A DNA stretch of 64,000 nt from Pseudomonas syringae CC1557 (GTDB taxonomy: Bacteria; Pseudomonadota; Gammaproteobacteria; Pseudomonadales; Pseudomonadaceae): positions 1,054,001 through 1,118,000 of the forward strand of contig NZ_CP007014.1 of NCBI RefSeq assembly GCF_000452705.1, written 5' to 3'. The notes beneath the pieces are model-generated. The model was not told the origin of the DNA. It saw only the letters and a list, made by a program, of their open reading frames with translations, and made no database searches. Within the stretch, counting starts at the first letter, position 1. Each line of letters opens with the position of its first letter. This document shows, one piece after another, positions 1-8,381 of the stretch. Position numbers and translations under genes: made by a program.

Positions 1-1
1 C

Positions 2-907
2 GCATTGTCCGATGTGCGTGCAACGATAGCGCTGGCCCGTTTGATTCGTGAGAAACAGCCAAAACTTTACGACTATCTATTTGCGCTGCGCAGTAAACAG
101 AAAGTTCAGGATCAGATTCGTCTGATGCAGCCAATGGTGCATATCTCCGGACGTTTTTCTGCAGCGCGCCATTACCTGGGCGTGGTGTTACCGCTGGCCT
201 GGCATCCGCATAATCGCAACGCGCTGATCGTCTGTGACCTGCATCTGGATCCCTCGCCTTTGTTGGACCAGGACGCGGCGACACTTAAGCAGCGCTTATA
301 TACCCGGCATGAGGCGTTGAACGAAGGTGAACTACCCGTACCGCTCAAATTACTTCATATAAATCGCTGCCCGGTGATTGCACCCATGGGCGTGCTGCGC
401 AACGAAGATCAAGAACGTCTGCAACTGGACATGACAGGTTATCAATCGCGTGTGGCGCGTCTGAGTGAAAGCCGCGAAGTTTGGCAGGACAAAGTGTTGG
501 CCCTTTACGGCAAGGATGACTTCACGGCAAGTGAAGATCCCGAACAACAGTTATATGACGGATTTATTAGTGACCGTGATCGTCGGCTGTGCGAGCAAGT
601 ACGACTTGCTGACCCCGAGCAGTTGACGCGCGACGCCTGGCCCTTCGACGATGCGCGTTTGCCTGAGCTGTTATTTCGCTATCGAGCGCGTAACTTTCCG
701 GAGACCCTGAGTCTTGAAGAGCAGCAGCGTTGGCAGCGTTTCTGTCAGGACCGGTTACGCAGCCCGGAGTGGGGCGCGCCCAACACCCTGCAGGACTTTA
801 CGGCCGCGCTGATTGAACAGTCGCTTAGTGCCACACCAGAGCAATTGGAGGTGTTACGTCAATGGCAGGATTACGCCCAGCTGTTGACTGCGCGTTTGCA
901 GCTATAA
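2..907 (+). CDS. sbcB: Exodeoxyribonuclease I, C-terminal part (5' end outside window)
   Basis: Exonuclease I degrades single-stranded DNA 3' to 5' and takes part in recombination and mismatch repair. The frame is open from the window edge and codes about 301 residues, matching the C-terminal two thirds of SbcB: the ALSDVRATIALARLI segment at the end of the exonuclease domain is followed by the SH3-like and helical region. The first TTG at position 5 is an internal leucine codon, not a start, because the reading frame continues into the preceding Ala codon at 2-4. A strong bidirectional terminator follows at 930-957. The identification is from family recognition; only the missing N-terminus limits it. 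Confidence 0.93.
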   Translation, partial: ALSDVRATIALARLIREKQPKLYDYLFALRSKQKVQDQIRLMQPMVHISGRFSAARHYLGVVLPLAWHPHNRNALIVCDLHLDPSPLLDQDAATLKQRLYTRHEALNEGELPVPLKLLHINRCPVIAPMGVLRNEDQERLQLDMTGYQSRVARLSESREVWQDKVLALYGKDDFTASEDPEQQLYDGFISDRDRRLCEQVRLADPEQLTRDAWPFDDARLPELLFRYRARNFPETLSLEEQQRWQRFCQDRLRSPEWGAPNTLQDFTAALIEQSLSATPEQLEVLRQWQDYAQLLTARLQL

Positions 908-929
908 GCCGCTATAAATAGCAGGCAAT

Positions 930-957
930 AAAAAACGCCAGCACGCTGGCGTTTTTT
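930..957. terminator. Bidirectional rho-independent terminator between sbcB and mvaT
   Basis: A GC-rich stem (ACGCCAGC / GCTGGCGT) is flanked by six A on the left and six T on the right. It can therefore end transcription of sbcB on the plus strand and of the convergent mvaT on the minus strand. Confidence 0.92.
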
Positions 958-987
958 CAATCGCAATGAATAGCGACCGTGTGCAGC

Positions 988-1368
988 TTAGCCCAGCAGA
1001 GTGGCCCAGCTTTCTACGTCATCGCTGCCCCACTTGGCTTTCCACTCTTTCAGCGTTTTGTGGTTGCCACCTTTGGTTTCGATGACTTCACCGTTGTGCG
1101 GGTTCTTGTATTGCTTGACCTTGCGAGCGCGCTTGGTGCCGGCAGGTTTAACTGCGCCGCCACGTGGAGCCTTGTTAACCTTGGCGTCCGGGTCCAGCAA
1201 AGCAATGATGTCACGCAGCGATTTTTGATATTCGCCCATCAGTGTGCGCAGTTTGCCTTCGAATTCCAGCTCGGTTTGCAGTTTGTCGTCTTGCGACAGG
1301 TTTTTCAAACGGGCTTGCAGTTCTTTGATGGCTTCTTCTGTGGCACGGTATTCGTTGATCAGGGACAT
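988..1368 (-). CDS. mvaT: MvaT-family H-NS-like xenogeneic silencer
   Basis: This 126-residue protein is the Pseudomonas counterpart of H-NS, a nucleoid protein that binds AT-rich DNA and silences acquired genes. Residues 1-60 form a coiled-coil oligomerisation region (MSLINEYRATEEAIKELQARL), then a basic linker with GTKRARKVKQYKNPHNGE. The C-terminal DNA-binding domain ends in KWGSDDVESWATLLG. The start has an AAGG sequence a suitable distance upstream. Length and motif order are those of MvaT/MvaU; which of these paralogues it is cannot be decided from one copy. The upstream region (about 1440-1480) is AT-rich, compatible with autoregulation, which is an inference. Confidence 0.93.
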   Translation of the reverse strand: MSLINEYRATEEAIKELQARLKNLSQDDKLQTELEFEGKLRTLMGEYQKSLRDIIALLDPDAKVNKAPRGGAVKPAGTKRARKVKQYKNPHNGEVIETKGGNHKTLKEWKAKWGSDDVESWATLLG

Positions 1369-1724
1369 GAGGGGACCTTATGTTGTGAGGGGTGCAGGGA
1401 TACAGTGCGGTAATAATAGTCACTGCAAAAGGGCAAGTAAACATTAAATAAAAGTTTTATTTGAATTATTTAGAAATATACACACGTCCTACAGACGTCT
1501 GAACTAGAAGCGGGCGGCGCGCTCTTGAAAATAACCTCGGATAAAACCCTTCTTAATAGAGGTCTTGTTTAGCATCGGGCTCGCTAAAAGCAGATAGTGG
1601 CACGGTGCAATCTTTTGTGTCGGGGCCGTGCTTTTCGAGGGCTGCATTCAGGCAACAGAGATACTGCAGTTTTCCTGCGCAGCCGCTAGAATGGCGGCTT
1701 TGCGAAGTTCTGGAGTTTCCCCTA
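1369..1724. other. Intergenic region between divergent mvaT and purU
   Basis: These 356 bases contain the promoter regions of mvaT (minus) and purU (plus). The part around 1440-1480 is strongly AT-rich. No convincing gene was seen; the open frames here lack coding character and ribosome binding sites. Confidence 0.6.
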
Positions 1725-2576
1725 ATGCGCACTTTTCGTCTGGTGATTGCTTGCCCGGACCGCGTCGGCATCGTTGCCAAAGTCAGTAACTTTCTGGCCT
1801 CCCATAACGGCTGGATCACCGAAGCGAGTCATCACTCGGACAATCTCAGCGGCTGGTTTTTCATGCGTCACGAGATTCGTGCCGACACACTGCCTTTTGA
1901 TCTGGACGGGTTCCGTGAGGCCTTCACGCCGATTGCCGAAGCGTTTTCGATGGACTGGCGCATCACTGATTCGGCGCAGAAGAAGCGCGTCGTGCTCATG
2001 GCCAGCCGTGAATCGCACTGCCTGGCGGACTTGCTGCACCGCTGGCACACTGATGAACTCGATTGTGATATCGCTTGTGTGATTTCAAACCACCAGGACC
2101 TGCGCAGCATGGTCGAGTGGCATAACATCCCTTACTACCATGTTCCGGTGGACCCCAAAGACAAGGAGCCCGCGTTTGCCGAGGTGTCGCGTCTGGTTGG
2201 GCATCATCAGGCGGACGTTGTGGTTCTGGCGCGTTATATGCAAATTCTGCCGCCGCAGTTGTGCCGCGAATACGCCCATCAGGTCATCAATATTCACCAC
2301 AGCTTTCTGCCTTCATTTGTGGGCGCCAAGCCCTATCATCAGGCATCGCTGCGCGGCGTGAAGCTGATTGGTGCGACGTGCCACTATGTGACCGAAGAGC
2401 TGGATGCCGGTCCGATCATCGAGCAGGATGTGGTGCGCGTCAGCCATCGCGACAGTATCGAAAACATGGTGCGCTTTGGTCGTGATGTAGAAAAGATGGT
2501 ACTTGCCCGTGGTCTGCGTGCGCATCTGGAAGACCGTGTTCTGGTGCATGACAACAAAACGGTAGTGTTCGACTAA
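1725..2576 (+). CDS. purU: Formyltetrahydrofolate deformylase
   Basis: PurU hydrolyses 10-formyltetrahydrofolate to formate and tetrahydrofolate, balancing the one-carbon pool and supplying formate to purine synthesis. The 283-residue product has an N-terminal ACT domain (about residues 1-85, beginning MRTFRLVIACPDRVGIVAKV). The C-terminal formyltransferase fold carries the NIHHSFLPSF and CHYVTEELDAGPII motifs that hold the catalytic His and Asp. The ATG at 1725 is chosen over upstream in-frame codons because it gives the standard family length and has GGAG in front of it. Confidence 0.95.
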   Translation: MRTFRLVIACPDRVGIVAKVSNFLASHNGWITEASHHSDNLSGWFFMRHEIRADTLPFDLDGFREAFTPIAEAFSMDWRITDSAQKKRVVLMASRESHCLADLLHRWHTDELDCDIACVISNHQDLRSMVEWHNIPYYHVPVDPKDKEPAFAEVSRLVGHHQADVVVLARYMQILPPQLCREYAHQVINIHHSFLPSFVGAKPYHQASLRGVKLIGATCHYVTEELDAGPIIEQDVVRVSHRDSIENMVRFGRDVEKMVLARGLRAHLEDRVLVHDNKTVVFD

Positions 2577-2652
2577 TCTCTGATGCAGGCGCGCCTGTTG
2601 CGCGCCTGCCATTCCCTGTGGGTTATGGCGTTACGCGCAAGGTGCCAGCCTG

Positions 2653-2838
2653 ATGACCGACCCTCTCGACAAAGCTGTCTCGACACCGCCCGCAGTCCTT
2701 GGCGAAGGCTGCCTGAGCCGCTACGACCCCGCTGCCCTGACTCCGGAAAACGGTGCCGACTTCGACGGTGCTGCAGAGCTGTGGCGCCAGTTGCAGCAAT
2801 CAGATGAACAGCCGTCCCCGCTACAGGAAGATGCCTGA
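2653..2838 (+). CDS. Small hypothetical protein (61 aa)
   Basis: A short acidic protein (MTDPLDKAVSTPPAVLGEG...) of unknown function. Codon third positions are GC-rich as in neighbouring genes, which supports coding. There is an AAGGTG sequence about 12 bases before the ATG. No domain was recognised and it is not obviously secreted. It lies alone between purU and the convergent Pit transporter gene. Confidence 0.6.
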   Translation: MTDPLDKAVSTPPAVLGEGCLSRYDPAALTPENGADFDGAAELWRQLQQSDEQPSPLQEDA

Positions 2839-2967
2839 GCGCAATCAAGTCGAGTTTTGAGTAGAGCGGGCAATGAAGAGTGTCATGCCACAGGCGGTCA
2901 GTTGGCTGGGGTATGAGCTCACCGTCGCGCAGCAGAAAGCGCACGCAACAGACGTTATGGAAGCGTT

Positions 2968-2994
2968 CAGGCGGTGCGCAGTGCGCACCGCCTG
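2968..2994 (-). terminator. Hairpin downstream of the Pit transporter gene
   Basis: A perfect inverted repeat (CAGGCGGTGCGCA / TGCGCACCGCCTG) lies just after the transporter stop codon. There is no clear T-run on either strand, so it may be a weak terminator or an mRNA-end stabilising hairpin. Confidence 0.5.
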
Positions 2995-3006
2995 AAAAGG
3001 CTCAAA

Positions 3007-4479
3007 TCAGGACAGCGCCTTCGAGGCCAGCCAGAACAGGGCGGCGGACAGCGCGACAGTGGCGGGCAGGGTAAGGACCCAAGCCAGCAGAATGGTTCGA
3101 ACCGTTCCACCTTGCAGGCCGCTCTTGTTGGCAACCATGGTCCCGGCAACACCCGATGACAGAATGTGGGTGGTGGAAACCGGCAGGCTGAATACGTTGG
3201 CGAGGCCGATGGCGCAGGCCGTTGTGATCTGTGCCGACATGCCCTGGGCGTAAGTCATGCCCTGCTTGCCGATCTTCTCGCCGATGGTCAGCACGACACG
3301 TTTCCAGCCCACCATGGTGCCAATGCCCAGCGCCAGTGCGACCGCCAGAATCACCCAGAAAGGCGCGTATTCAGTGGTGGCGGTCAGGTCCTTGCGCAGC
3401 TTCTCCAGGTCGGATTTTTCACGCACGCCCAAGTCTGGCAATTTGCCGACCTTGCGCGCGGTGTCATCCAGGCACAGTAAATAGCGGCGCACTTCGATGC
3501 GGCTTTCGGACGGTAACGCATGGTAGTCGGACACACCTTTGAGGCGGTCGAGCAGTGCGTCGATGGTCGGCTCGGTCTGTTTCGGGTTGCAGGCAGAGCT
3601 GGACGGCAAGTCGCCTTTTTCAGCCTTGCCCATCGCCAGGTATTCGCCGAGCGTACTGCTGTTGCGCTGATAGAACTGGCTCAGATGCAACGTGGCGTCG
3701 CGGGTGCGCTCGATCTGGTAGGTGGTACTGGTCAGGTCCAGCACGAACTGGCTCGGTACGATGCCGATGAGCACCAGCATGATCAGGCCGATACCTTTCT
3801 GACCATCATTGGAGCCGTGTACGAAGCTGACTGCCATGGCGGAGATGACCAGCACCAGACGGTTCCAGAACGGCGGATGCTTCTTGTCGTCAAGCTTGCG
3901 GCGTTGATCCGGCGTCTTGTGCATCTTCGACTGCGGCCGCCACCATTTCAGACCGATCAGCACCAGCCCTGCAACGATGAAACCTGCGAGCGGCGAGAAC
4001 ACCAGCGAGGCGCCGATATCGATCGCCTTCTGCCAGTTGACGCCATCGGCCAGAGGGATGTCGTTGATCAGGGCGTTGGCCAGACCTACGCCCAGGATCG
4101 AACCGATCAGGGTGTGCGAGCTGGAGGCAGGAATACCGAAATACCACGTGCCCAGATTCCAGGTGATCGCCGCCGCCAGCAGCGAGAACACCATCGCCAG
4201 ACCGTGTCCGGTATTGACGTTGATCAACAGCTCAACCGGCAACAGATGGACGATCGCATAGGCAACGCCCACACCGCCCAGCAGCACACCGAGAAAGTTG
4301 AATACACCGGAAAAGAGCACGGCCAGATGAGGCGGCATGGCTTTGGTGTAGATGACTGTCGCCACCGCATTTGCGGTGTCATGAAAGCCGTTGATGAACT
4401 CGAAGGTGAGGACGAAAGCCAGGGCGAGCAACAGGCTCACAAGCACCCAGGCATCAAGCCCGCTGAATAAATCGATCAT
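3007..4479 (-). CDS. pit: Low-affinity inorganic phosphate transporter, PiT family
   Basis: This 490-residue inner-membrane protein imports phosphate, usually as a metal-phosphate complex, with protons. The duplicated PiT signature is visible: GFHDTANAVATVIYT in the N-terminal half and FVHGSNDGQKGIGL in the middle. Around ten hydrophobic segments flank a large hydrophilic loop (about residues 255-360). The length fits bacterial PitA. It reads against purU and the small gene before it, ending at a hairpin. No Pho box was seen upstream, consistent with constitutive expression. Confidence 0.92.
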   Translation of the reverse strand: MIDLFSGLDAWVLVSLLLALAFVLTFEFINGFHDTANAVATVIYTKAMPPHLAVLFSGVFNFLGVLLGGVGVAYAIVHLLPVELLINVNTGHGLAMVFSLLAAAITWNLGTWYFGIPASSSHTLIGSILGVGLANALINDIPLADGVNWQKAIDIGASLVFSPLAGFIVAGLVLIGLKWWRPQSKMHKTPDQRRKLDDKKHPPFWNRLVLVISAMAVSFVHGSNDGQKGIGLIMLVLIGIVPSQFVLDLTSTTYQIERTRDATLHLSQFYQRNSSTLGEYLAMGKAEKGDLPSSSACNPKQTEPTIDALLDRLKGVSDYHALPSESRIEVRRYLLCLDDTARKVGKLPDLGVREKSDLEKLRKDLTATTEYAPFWVILAVALALGIGTMVGWKRVVLTIGEKIGKQGMTYAQGMSAQITTACAIGLANVFSLPVSTTHILSSGVAGTMVANKSGLQGGTVRTILLAWVLTLPATVALSAALFWLASKALS

Positions 4480-4678
4480 GTAGGTTTTCTGACCGGGTCT
4501 GAAGGGGGCGCGATTATGACAGAAAAAATACAGGAGGACTTGTCGTCGCTGTCCGGTGTCGCCTCAAACCAAAAAAAAGACGCATGAGCACCGCCCCGTT
4601 GAACACTCAATGGGGCAGTCATGCAGGTATTCCGGATGCATCAAGGCAGACGTGGCAGGGGTATTCAAACCTGTGCTG

Positions 4679-4876
4679 TCACGGCTCTTCTTTTAATTCT
4701 TCTTCCATTTTCTGCAATTCCTGCTTGAACGCCTGGTCCAGCAGGCTGGCCCTTTTGCGCCAAGGCTTGCGTTCCGGTTCCGGTTGCGCGGCGTAGGTGG
4801 TGATTTCCCCGCCGTAGACATCCTTGAAACGTTGCTCCTGGCGCTCAAGTTCCGCGCGCAGTTCATCTTTAGTCAC
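4679..4876 (-). CDS. Small charged hypothetical protein (65 aa)
   Basis: A very polar, Glu/Lys/Arg-rich protein (GTG start; [22 protein letters not shown]...) predicted to be mostly helical and possibly coiled-coil. Codon use is typical for the chromosome, and AGGT lies upstream of the GTG. It has no recognised domain. A hairpin with GCCCC/GGGGC arms at 4593-4616, with eight T further along on the minus strand, may terminate it. Confidence 0.72.
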   Translation of the reverse strand: MTKDELRAELERQEQRFKDVYGGEITTYAAQPEPERKPWRKRASLLDQAFKQELQKMEEELKEEP

Positions 4877-5500
4877 TGTATTACCTGATCAAGTCAAAAG
4901 GGATCCGGTGAGAACGCAAAACATCGCAAGTATGTTCATTCTGGCTCTTCGTATTCCGGAAGCAGGCACAAACCTGGCCGGAAGGTCGCGTAGAGGGGCG
5001 CTGAACATCTTGCTATTGCTTGCGGCTACGTACACCAGAGGAACAGCTGTCGTAGCGACATGCATTCTGATTTCAAGCACTGGGCTCGGGTTGGCAGGCT
5101 TGCCGGCGATCGGCAACGTGTTGCGTCACAATACAACGCATTGGCTTCGCGTCGAAAGGATCATCGAAGCAGAGCGGCCTTGCAGCGGACAATCGTCAGA
5201 GGGGTAATGCCTGTCAACTGAGAGGTACTATCTCCAAGATGTTGTGATACGTCAACTACCGGCGTTGCATGAGTTCACATATCTTGGTTTTTTGTACGAT
5301 TGTTCCGAAGTTTGAGTGGGCCGTTTATATGAAAGAACTTTTATAAAACACTTTTTCTGGGACGGGACAAAACGTTCACTCTGACATTCAGAGAGTTCTA
5401 TATCCGCACCGAGTTGAGGTGTTGCCATATATTCAAGGTTGGGTGAAAAGCGAAGGTGATGCTCGTGACAGGGTCGTGAGGGTGAGAACGATGCGTCGTA
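4877..5500. other. Long gene-poor intergenic stretch
   Basis: About 620 bases with no gene that can be supported. Frames open on either strand use atypical codons, lack ribosome binding sites and overlap each other. The right border is the candidate sRNA terminator at 5508-5532. Confidence 0.55.
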
Positions 5501-5504
5501 ATGA

Positions 5505-5600
5505 AAACGGCCTTGCTTGGTAAGCAAGGCCGCTGCCTATGACTTCTCAGTGGGTACCTGACCAGTAATTTCCAAGAAGTCACTTCATGGCAGAGGTAAA
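5505..5600 (-). ncRNA. Candidate small regulatory RNA divergent from pcaR
   Basis: On the minus strand a -10-like TATACT (5607-5612) is followed by about 95 bases ending in a strong terminator. The predicted transcript can fold: CUGCC (5593-5589) pairs with GGCAG (5537-5533) and UGACUUCU pairs with AGAAGUCA as a second stem. A terminal 11-bp hairpin (5508-5532, 3-base loop) with a TTTT tail follows. No ORF with a ribosome binding site fits. The weak -35 and the extended TATACTTA suggest RpoS use, which is inference. The family was not recognised. Confidence 0.55.
5508..5532 (-). terminator. Intrinsic terminator of the candidate sRNA
   Basis: A perfect 11-bp stem (CGGCCTTGCTT / AAGCAAGGCCG) with a 3-base loop is followed on the minus strand by TTTT. 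It has no T-run on the plus strand, so it serves minus-strand transcription, where the only candidate transcript is the small RNA. Confidence 0.8.
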
Positions 5601-5628
5601 GGTATAAGTATATTTGCGAGGGGTCAAT

Positions 5629-5661
5629 TGCGATTATCGGCCACCTGTTCGATAATCGCAC
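5629..5661. promoter_or_regulatory. PcaR operator in front of pcaR
   Basis: The 15-mer GTTCGATAATCGCAC (5647-5661) equals the PcaR box described for Pseudomonas pca promoters. It is mirrored by TGCGATTATCG at 5629-5639, giving a perfect 11-bp inverted repeat with CGATAATCGCA at 5650-5660. The position upstream of pcaR fits autoregulation, and the left arm overlaps the -35 region of the divergent candidate sRNA promoter. Confidence 0.85.
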
Positions 5662-5745
5662 AAACCGGGGTATGCAGAAGATCTTGAAATCGATCTGAAA
5701 CCCTCGGTTTACAAGGCCTGAACACGCGTTACAGAGGGTGCGGTA

Positions 5746-6588
5746 ATGAACGATGAATTGCGTAATTCTTTTGCCTCACTGGCGCCGCCCATCGTGGCGT
5801 CGCCTGCCAAGCGCATCCAGGCGCTGACCGGTGACCCCGATTTCATGACCTCGCTGGCGCGCGGGCTGGCTGTTATTCATGCCTTCCAGGAGCGCAAACG
5901 GCATCTGACCATTGCGCAGATCAGCCACCGCACTGAAATCCCCCGTGCGGCAGTGCGGCGCTGTCTGCACACATTGATCAAGCTGGGTTACGCGACCACT
6001 GACGGGCGCACCTATTCATTGTTGCCCAAGGTCCTGACCCTTGGTCACGCCTATCTGTCGTCAACACCGCTGGCAACCTCGTCGCAGCCTTATCTGGATC
6101 GCATGAGCGATCAACTGCATGAGGCATGCAATATGGCCACGCTGGAAGGCAACGACATTCTTTATATCGCGCGCTCGGCGACCACTCAGCGCTTGATCTC
6201 GGTCGACCTTTCCGTCGGCGGCCGATTGCCAGCCTATTGCACGTCCATGGGGCGCATTCTGCTGGCTGCGCTGGATGATGTGTCACTGCAGGAGTATCTG
6301 GATCACGTCGATCTGCAGCCCAAGACCAGCCGGACCATCCGCACGCCGGAAGCCTTGCTCGAATGCCTGCAACTGGTTCGTCAGCAAGGCTGGTGTATTG
6401 TCGACCAGGAACTGGAGCAGGGGCTGCGCTCGATTGCCGTACCGGTCTATGATGCGTCGGGCCAGGTGCTGGCGGCGTTGAATGTCAGTACCAGTGCCGG
6501 GCGTGTGGCGCGTAGCGAGCTGGAACAACGCTTCCTGCCGATCATGCTGGATGCCAGTCGTGACCTGAGTACGCAACTGTTTACCTGA
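5746..6588 (+). CDS. pcaR: IclR-family activator of beta-ketoadipate genes, PcaR
   Basis: PcaR binds beta-ketoadipate and activates pca genes. The 280-residue protein has an N-terminal winged helix-turn-helix (about residues 30-90: FMTSLARGLAVIHAFQERKRHLTIAQISHRTEIPRAAVRRCLHTL, quoted here only as an IclR-type arrangement by position). A C-terminal IclR effector domain carries YCTSMGRILLAAL and the CIVDQELEQGLRSIAVPV motif. It precedes pcaIJF in the same direction, with PcaR boxes before both itself and pcaI. Family, neighbours and operator agree. Confidence 0.93.
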   Translation: MNDELRNSFASLAPPIVASPAKRIQALTGDPDFMTSLARGLAVIHAFQERKRHLTIAQISHRTEIPRAAVRRCLHTLIKLGYATTDGRTYSLLPKVLTLGHAYLSSTPLATSSQPYLDRMSDQLHEACNMATLEGNDILYIARSATTQRLISVDLSVGGRLPAYCTSMGRILLAALDDVSLQEYLDHVDLQPKTSRTIRTPEALLECLQLVRQQGWCIVDQELEQGLRSIAVPVYDASGQVLAALNVSTSAGRVARSELEQRFLPIMLDASRDLSTQLFT

Positions 6589-6617
6589 AGCGACCGTGTT
6601 TCTGACTGATTGAATTC

Positions 6618-6649
6618 GTTCGGTTACCGAACGGTTAGTCGATTATCGG
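6618..6649. promoter_or_regulatory. PcaR operator region in front of pcaI
   Basis: The palindrome GTTCGGTTACCGAAC (6618-6632) and a CGATTATCGG motif (6640-6649, reverse of the PcaR core CGATAATCG) lie about 100-130 bases before pcaI. This fits PcaR activation of the pcaIJF genes. Confidence 0.65.
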
Positions 6650-6744
6650 ATTGTTTGCCTTCTTGCTCAGGCATAACCTCATTTTCATTCCGGCGCAGGT
6701 CTTCGCGCTGATCATTGAACGTGATGTTGGGTTCGGAGCACCTC

Positions 6745-7602
6745 ATGGCAGATATTCTTTCTCTACGCGATGCGGTGAAGCAACTGGTCAACGATGGCGA
6801 CACCGTTGCGCTTGAAGGCTTCACCCATTTGATCCCCACGGCTGCTGGCCATGAAATCATTCGTCAGGGTAAAAAAGACCTGACGCTGGTACGCATGACG
6901 CCCGACCTGATCTACGACCAGTTGATCGGTGCCGGTTGTGCGAAACGACTGATTTTCTCGTGGGGAGGCAACCCTGGCGTTGGCTCCCTGCATCGTCTGC
7001 GCGATGCGGTCGAAAAACAGTGGCCATATGCGATGGAAATCGAAGAACACAGCCATGCCGACCTCGCCAATGCCTACGTGGCCGGAGCCTCTGGCCTGCC
7101 GTTCGCAGTACTGCGCGCTTACGCAGGGTCCGACCTGCCCAAGGTCAACCCGCTGATCAAGACGGTGACCTGCCCGTTCACCGGCGAAGTGTTGGCGGCG
7201 GTGCCTTCGGTACGCCCGGACGTAACCGTGATTCATGCTCAGAAGGCCGACCGTAAGGGCAACGTTTTACTGTGGGGCATTCTCGGCGTGCAGAAAGAAG
7301 CCGCGCTGGCCGCCAAACGCTGCATTGTGACCGTTGAAGAAATAGTCGATGACCTCAAGGCGCCGATGAACGCCTGCGTGCTGCCCACCTGGGCGCTGAG
7401 CGCGGTATGTCTTGTGCCCGGCGGCGCGCATCCTTCCTACGCGCATGGCTACTACGAGCGGGACAACCCGTTTTACCAAGCCTGGGACCCGATTGCCCGC
7501 GACCGCGAGACGTTCACGACGTGGATCGATGAATACATCCATGGCACAGCAGATTTCAGCGAATTCCAGAGCAAGCTGGCTCATGCTTCGGAGGCCAAAT
7601 AA
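6745..7602 (+). CDS. pcaI: 3-oxoadipate CoA-transferase subunit A
   Basis: PcaI with PcaJ transfers CoA from succinyl-CoA to beta-ketoadipate, the penultimate step of the protocatechuate/catechol route. The 285-residue product is a family I CoA-transferase alpha subunit. It shows GEGFTHLIPTAAGHE-like sequence near the N-terminus and the SWGGNPGVGSLHRLRDA segment. The ATG at 6745 is preferred over an upstream in-frame ATG because GGAG precedes it and it gives the usual length. It overlaps pcaJ by one base (TAATG), so the two subunits are translationally coupled. Confidence 0.93.
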   Translation: MADILSLRDAVKQLVNDGDTVALEGFTHLIPTAAGHEIIRQGKKDLTLVRMTPDLIYDQLIGAGCAKRLIFSWGGNPGVGSLHRLRDAVEKQWPYAMEIEEHSHADLANAYVAGASGLPFAVLRAYAGSDLPKVNPLIKTVTCPFTGEVLAAVPSVRPDVTVIHAQKADRKGNVLLWGILGVQKEAALAAKRCIVTVEEIVDDLKAPMNACVLPTWALSAVCLVPGGAHPSYAHGYYERDNPFYQAWDPIARDRETFTTWIDEYIHGTADFSEFQSKLAHASEAK

Positions 7603-8381
7603 TGACTTACTCCACCAGTGAAATGATGACCGTCGCCGCCGCACGCCGTCTGCGTAATGGCTCGGTGTGCTTTGTCGGCATCGGTCTGCCTTCCAAGGCC
7701 GCTAACCTGGCACGCCTGACGTCGTCGCCTGATGTTGTGTTGATTTACGAATCGGGTCCGATTGGCGCCAAACCTAACGTTTTGCCGCTGTCGATTGGTG
7801 ATGGCGAATTGGCGGAAACTGCTGACACGGTTGTTTCCACCAGTGAAATCTTCCGCTACTGGCTGCAGGGCGGACGTGTCGATGTCGGCTTTCTCGGCGC
7901 AGCTCAGGTTGACCGTTTCGGCAACATCAACACCACCGTGGTCGGCGATTACCACCATCCCAAAGTGCGTCTGCCGGGAGCCGGTGGAGCGCCGGAGATT
8001 GCCGGTTCGGCGAAGTCGGTGTTGATCATTCTCAAGCAGTCGGCGCGCTCGTTCGTCAACAAGCTGGATTTCATCACCTCGGTCGGTCACGGCGAGGGTG
8101 GCGATTCGCGCAAACGCCTGGGCCTGCCCGGTGCCGGTCCGGTGGGCATTATCACCGACCTGTGCATCATGGAGCCGGAAGCCGACACTCATGAATTTGT
8201 CGTGACCACGCTGCACCCCGGGGTGACCCGCGAGCAGGTGATCGCGGCGACTGGCTGGGACATCCGTTTTGCCGACACTGTTGTGGTGTCGGAAGAGCCC
8301 ACTGACGTCGAGCTGAAGGCGCTGAGGGACCTGGAAGCCCGTACCGCCGCAGCCCATGGCCAGGTTGCAGGAGAAGCGTGA
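7602..8381 (+). CDS. pcaJ: 3-oxoadipate CoA-transferase subunit B
   Basis: The 259-residue beta subunit of the family I CoA-transferase carries the catalytic glutamate, seen in the [11 protein letters not shown] motif. It is followed by [14 protein letters not shown] and [17 protein letters not shown], typical of the subunit. The start overlaps the pcaI stop and the stop overlaps the pcaF start (TGATG), placing pcaI, pcaJ and pcaF in one tightly coupled operon. Confidence 0.93.
   Translation: MTYSTSEMMTVAAARRLRNGSVCFVGIGLPSKAANLARLTSSPDVVLIYESGPIGAKPNVLPLSIGDGELAETADTVVSTSEIFRYWLQGGRVDVGFLGAAQVDRFGNINTTVVGDYHHPKVRLPGAGGAPEIAGSAKSVLIILKQSARSFVNKLDFITSVGHGEGGDSRKRLGLPGAGPVGIITDLCIMEPEADTHEFVVTTLHPGVTREQVIAATGWDIRFADTVVVSEEPTDVELKALRDLEARTAAAHGQVAGEA

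Noticed and set aside
1598..1615. Possible sigma54 promoter (TGGCACGGTGCAATC)
   Set aside because: The spacing between the GG and GC elements is wrong for RpoN.
3520..4470. 316-codon frame opposite the phosphate transporter gene
   Set aside because: Antisense shadow of pit; composition is not protein-like and no ribosome site was seen.
4889..5116. 75-codon minus-strand frame in the gene-poor region
   Set aside because: TTG start without ribosome binding site, no recognised domain and a competing frame on the other strand.
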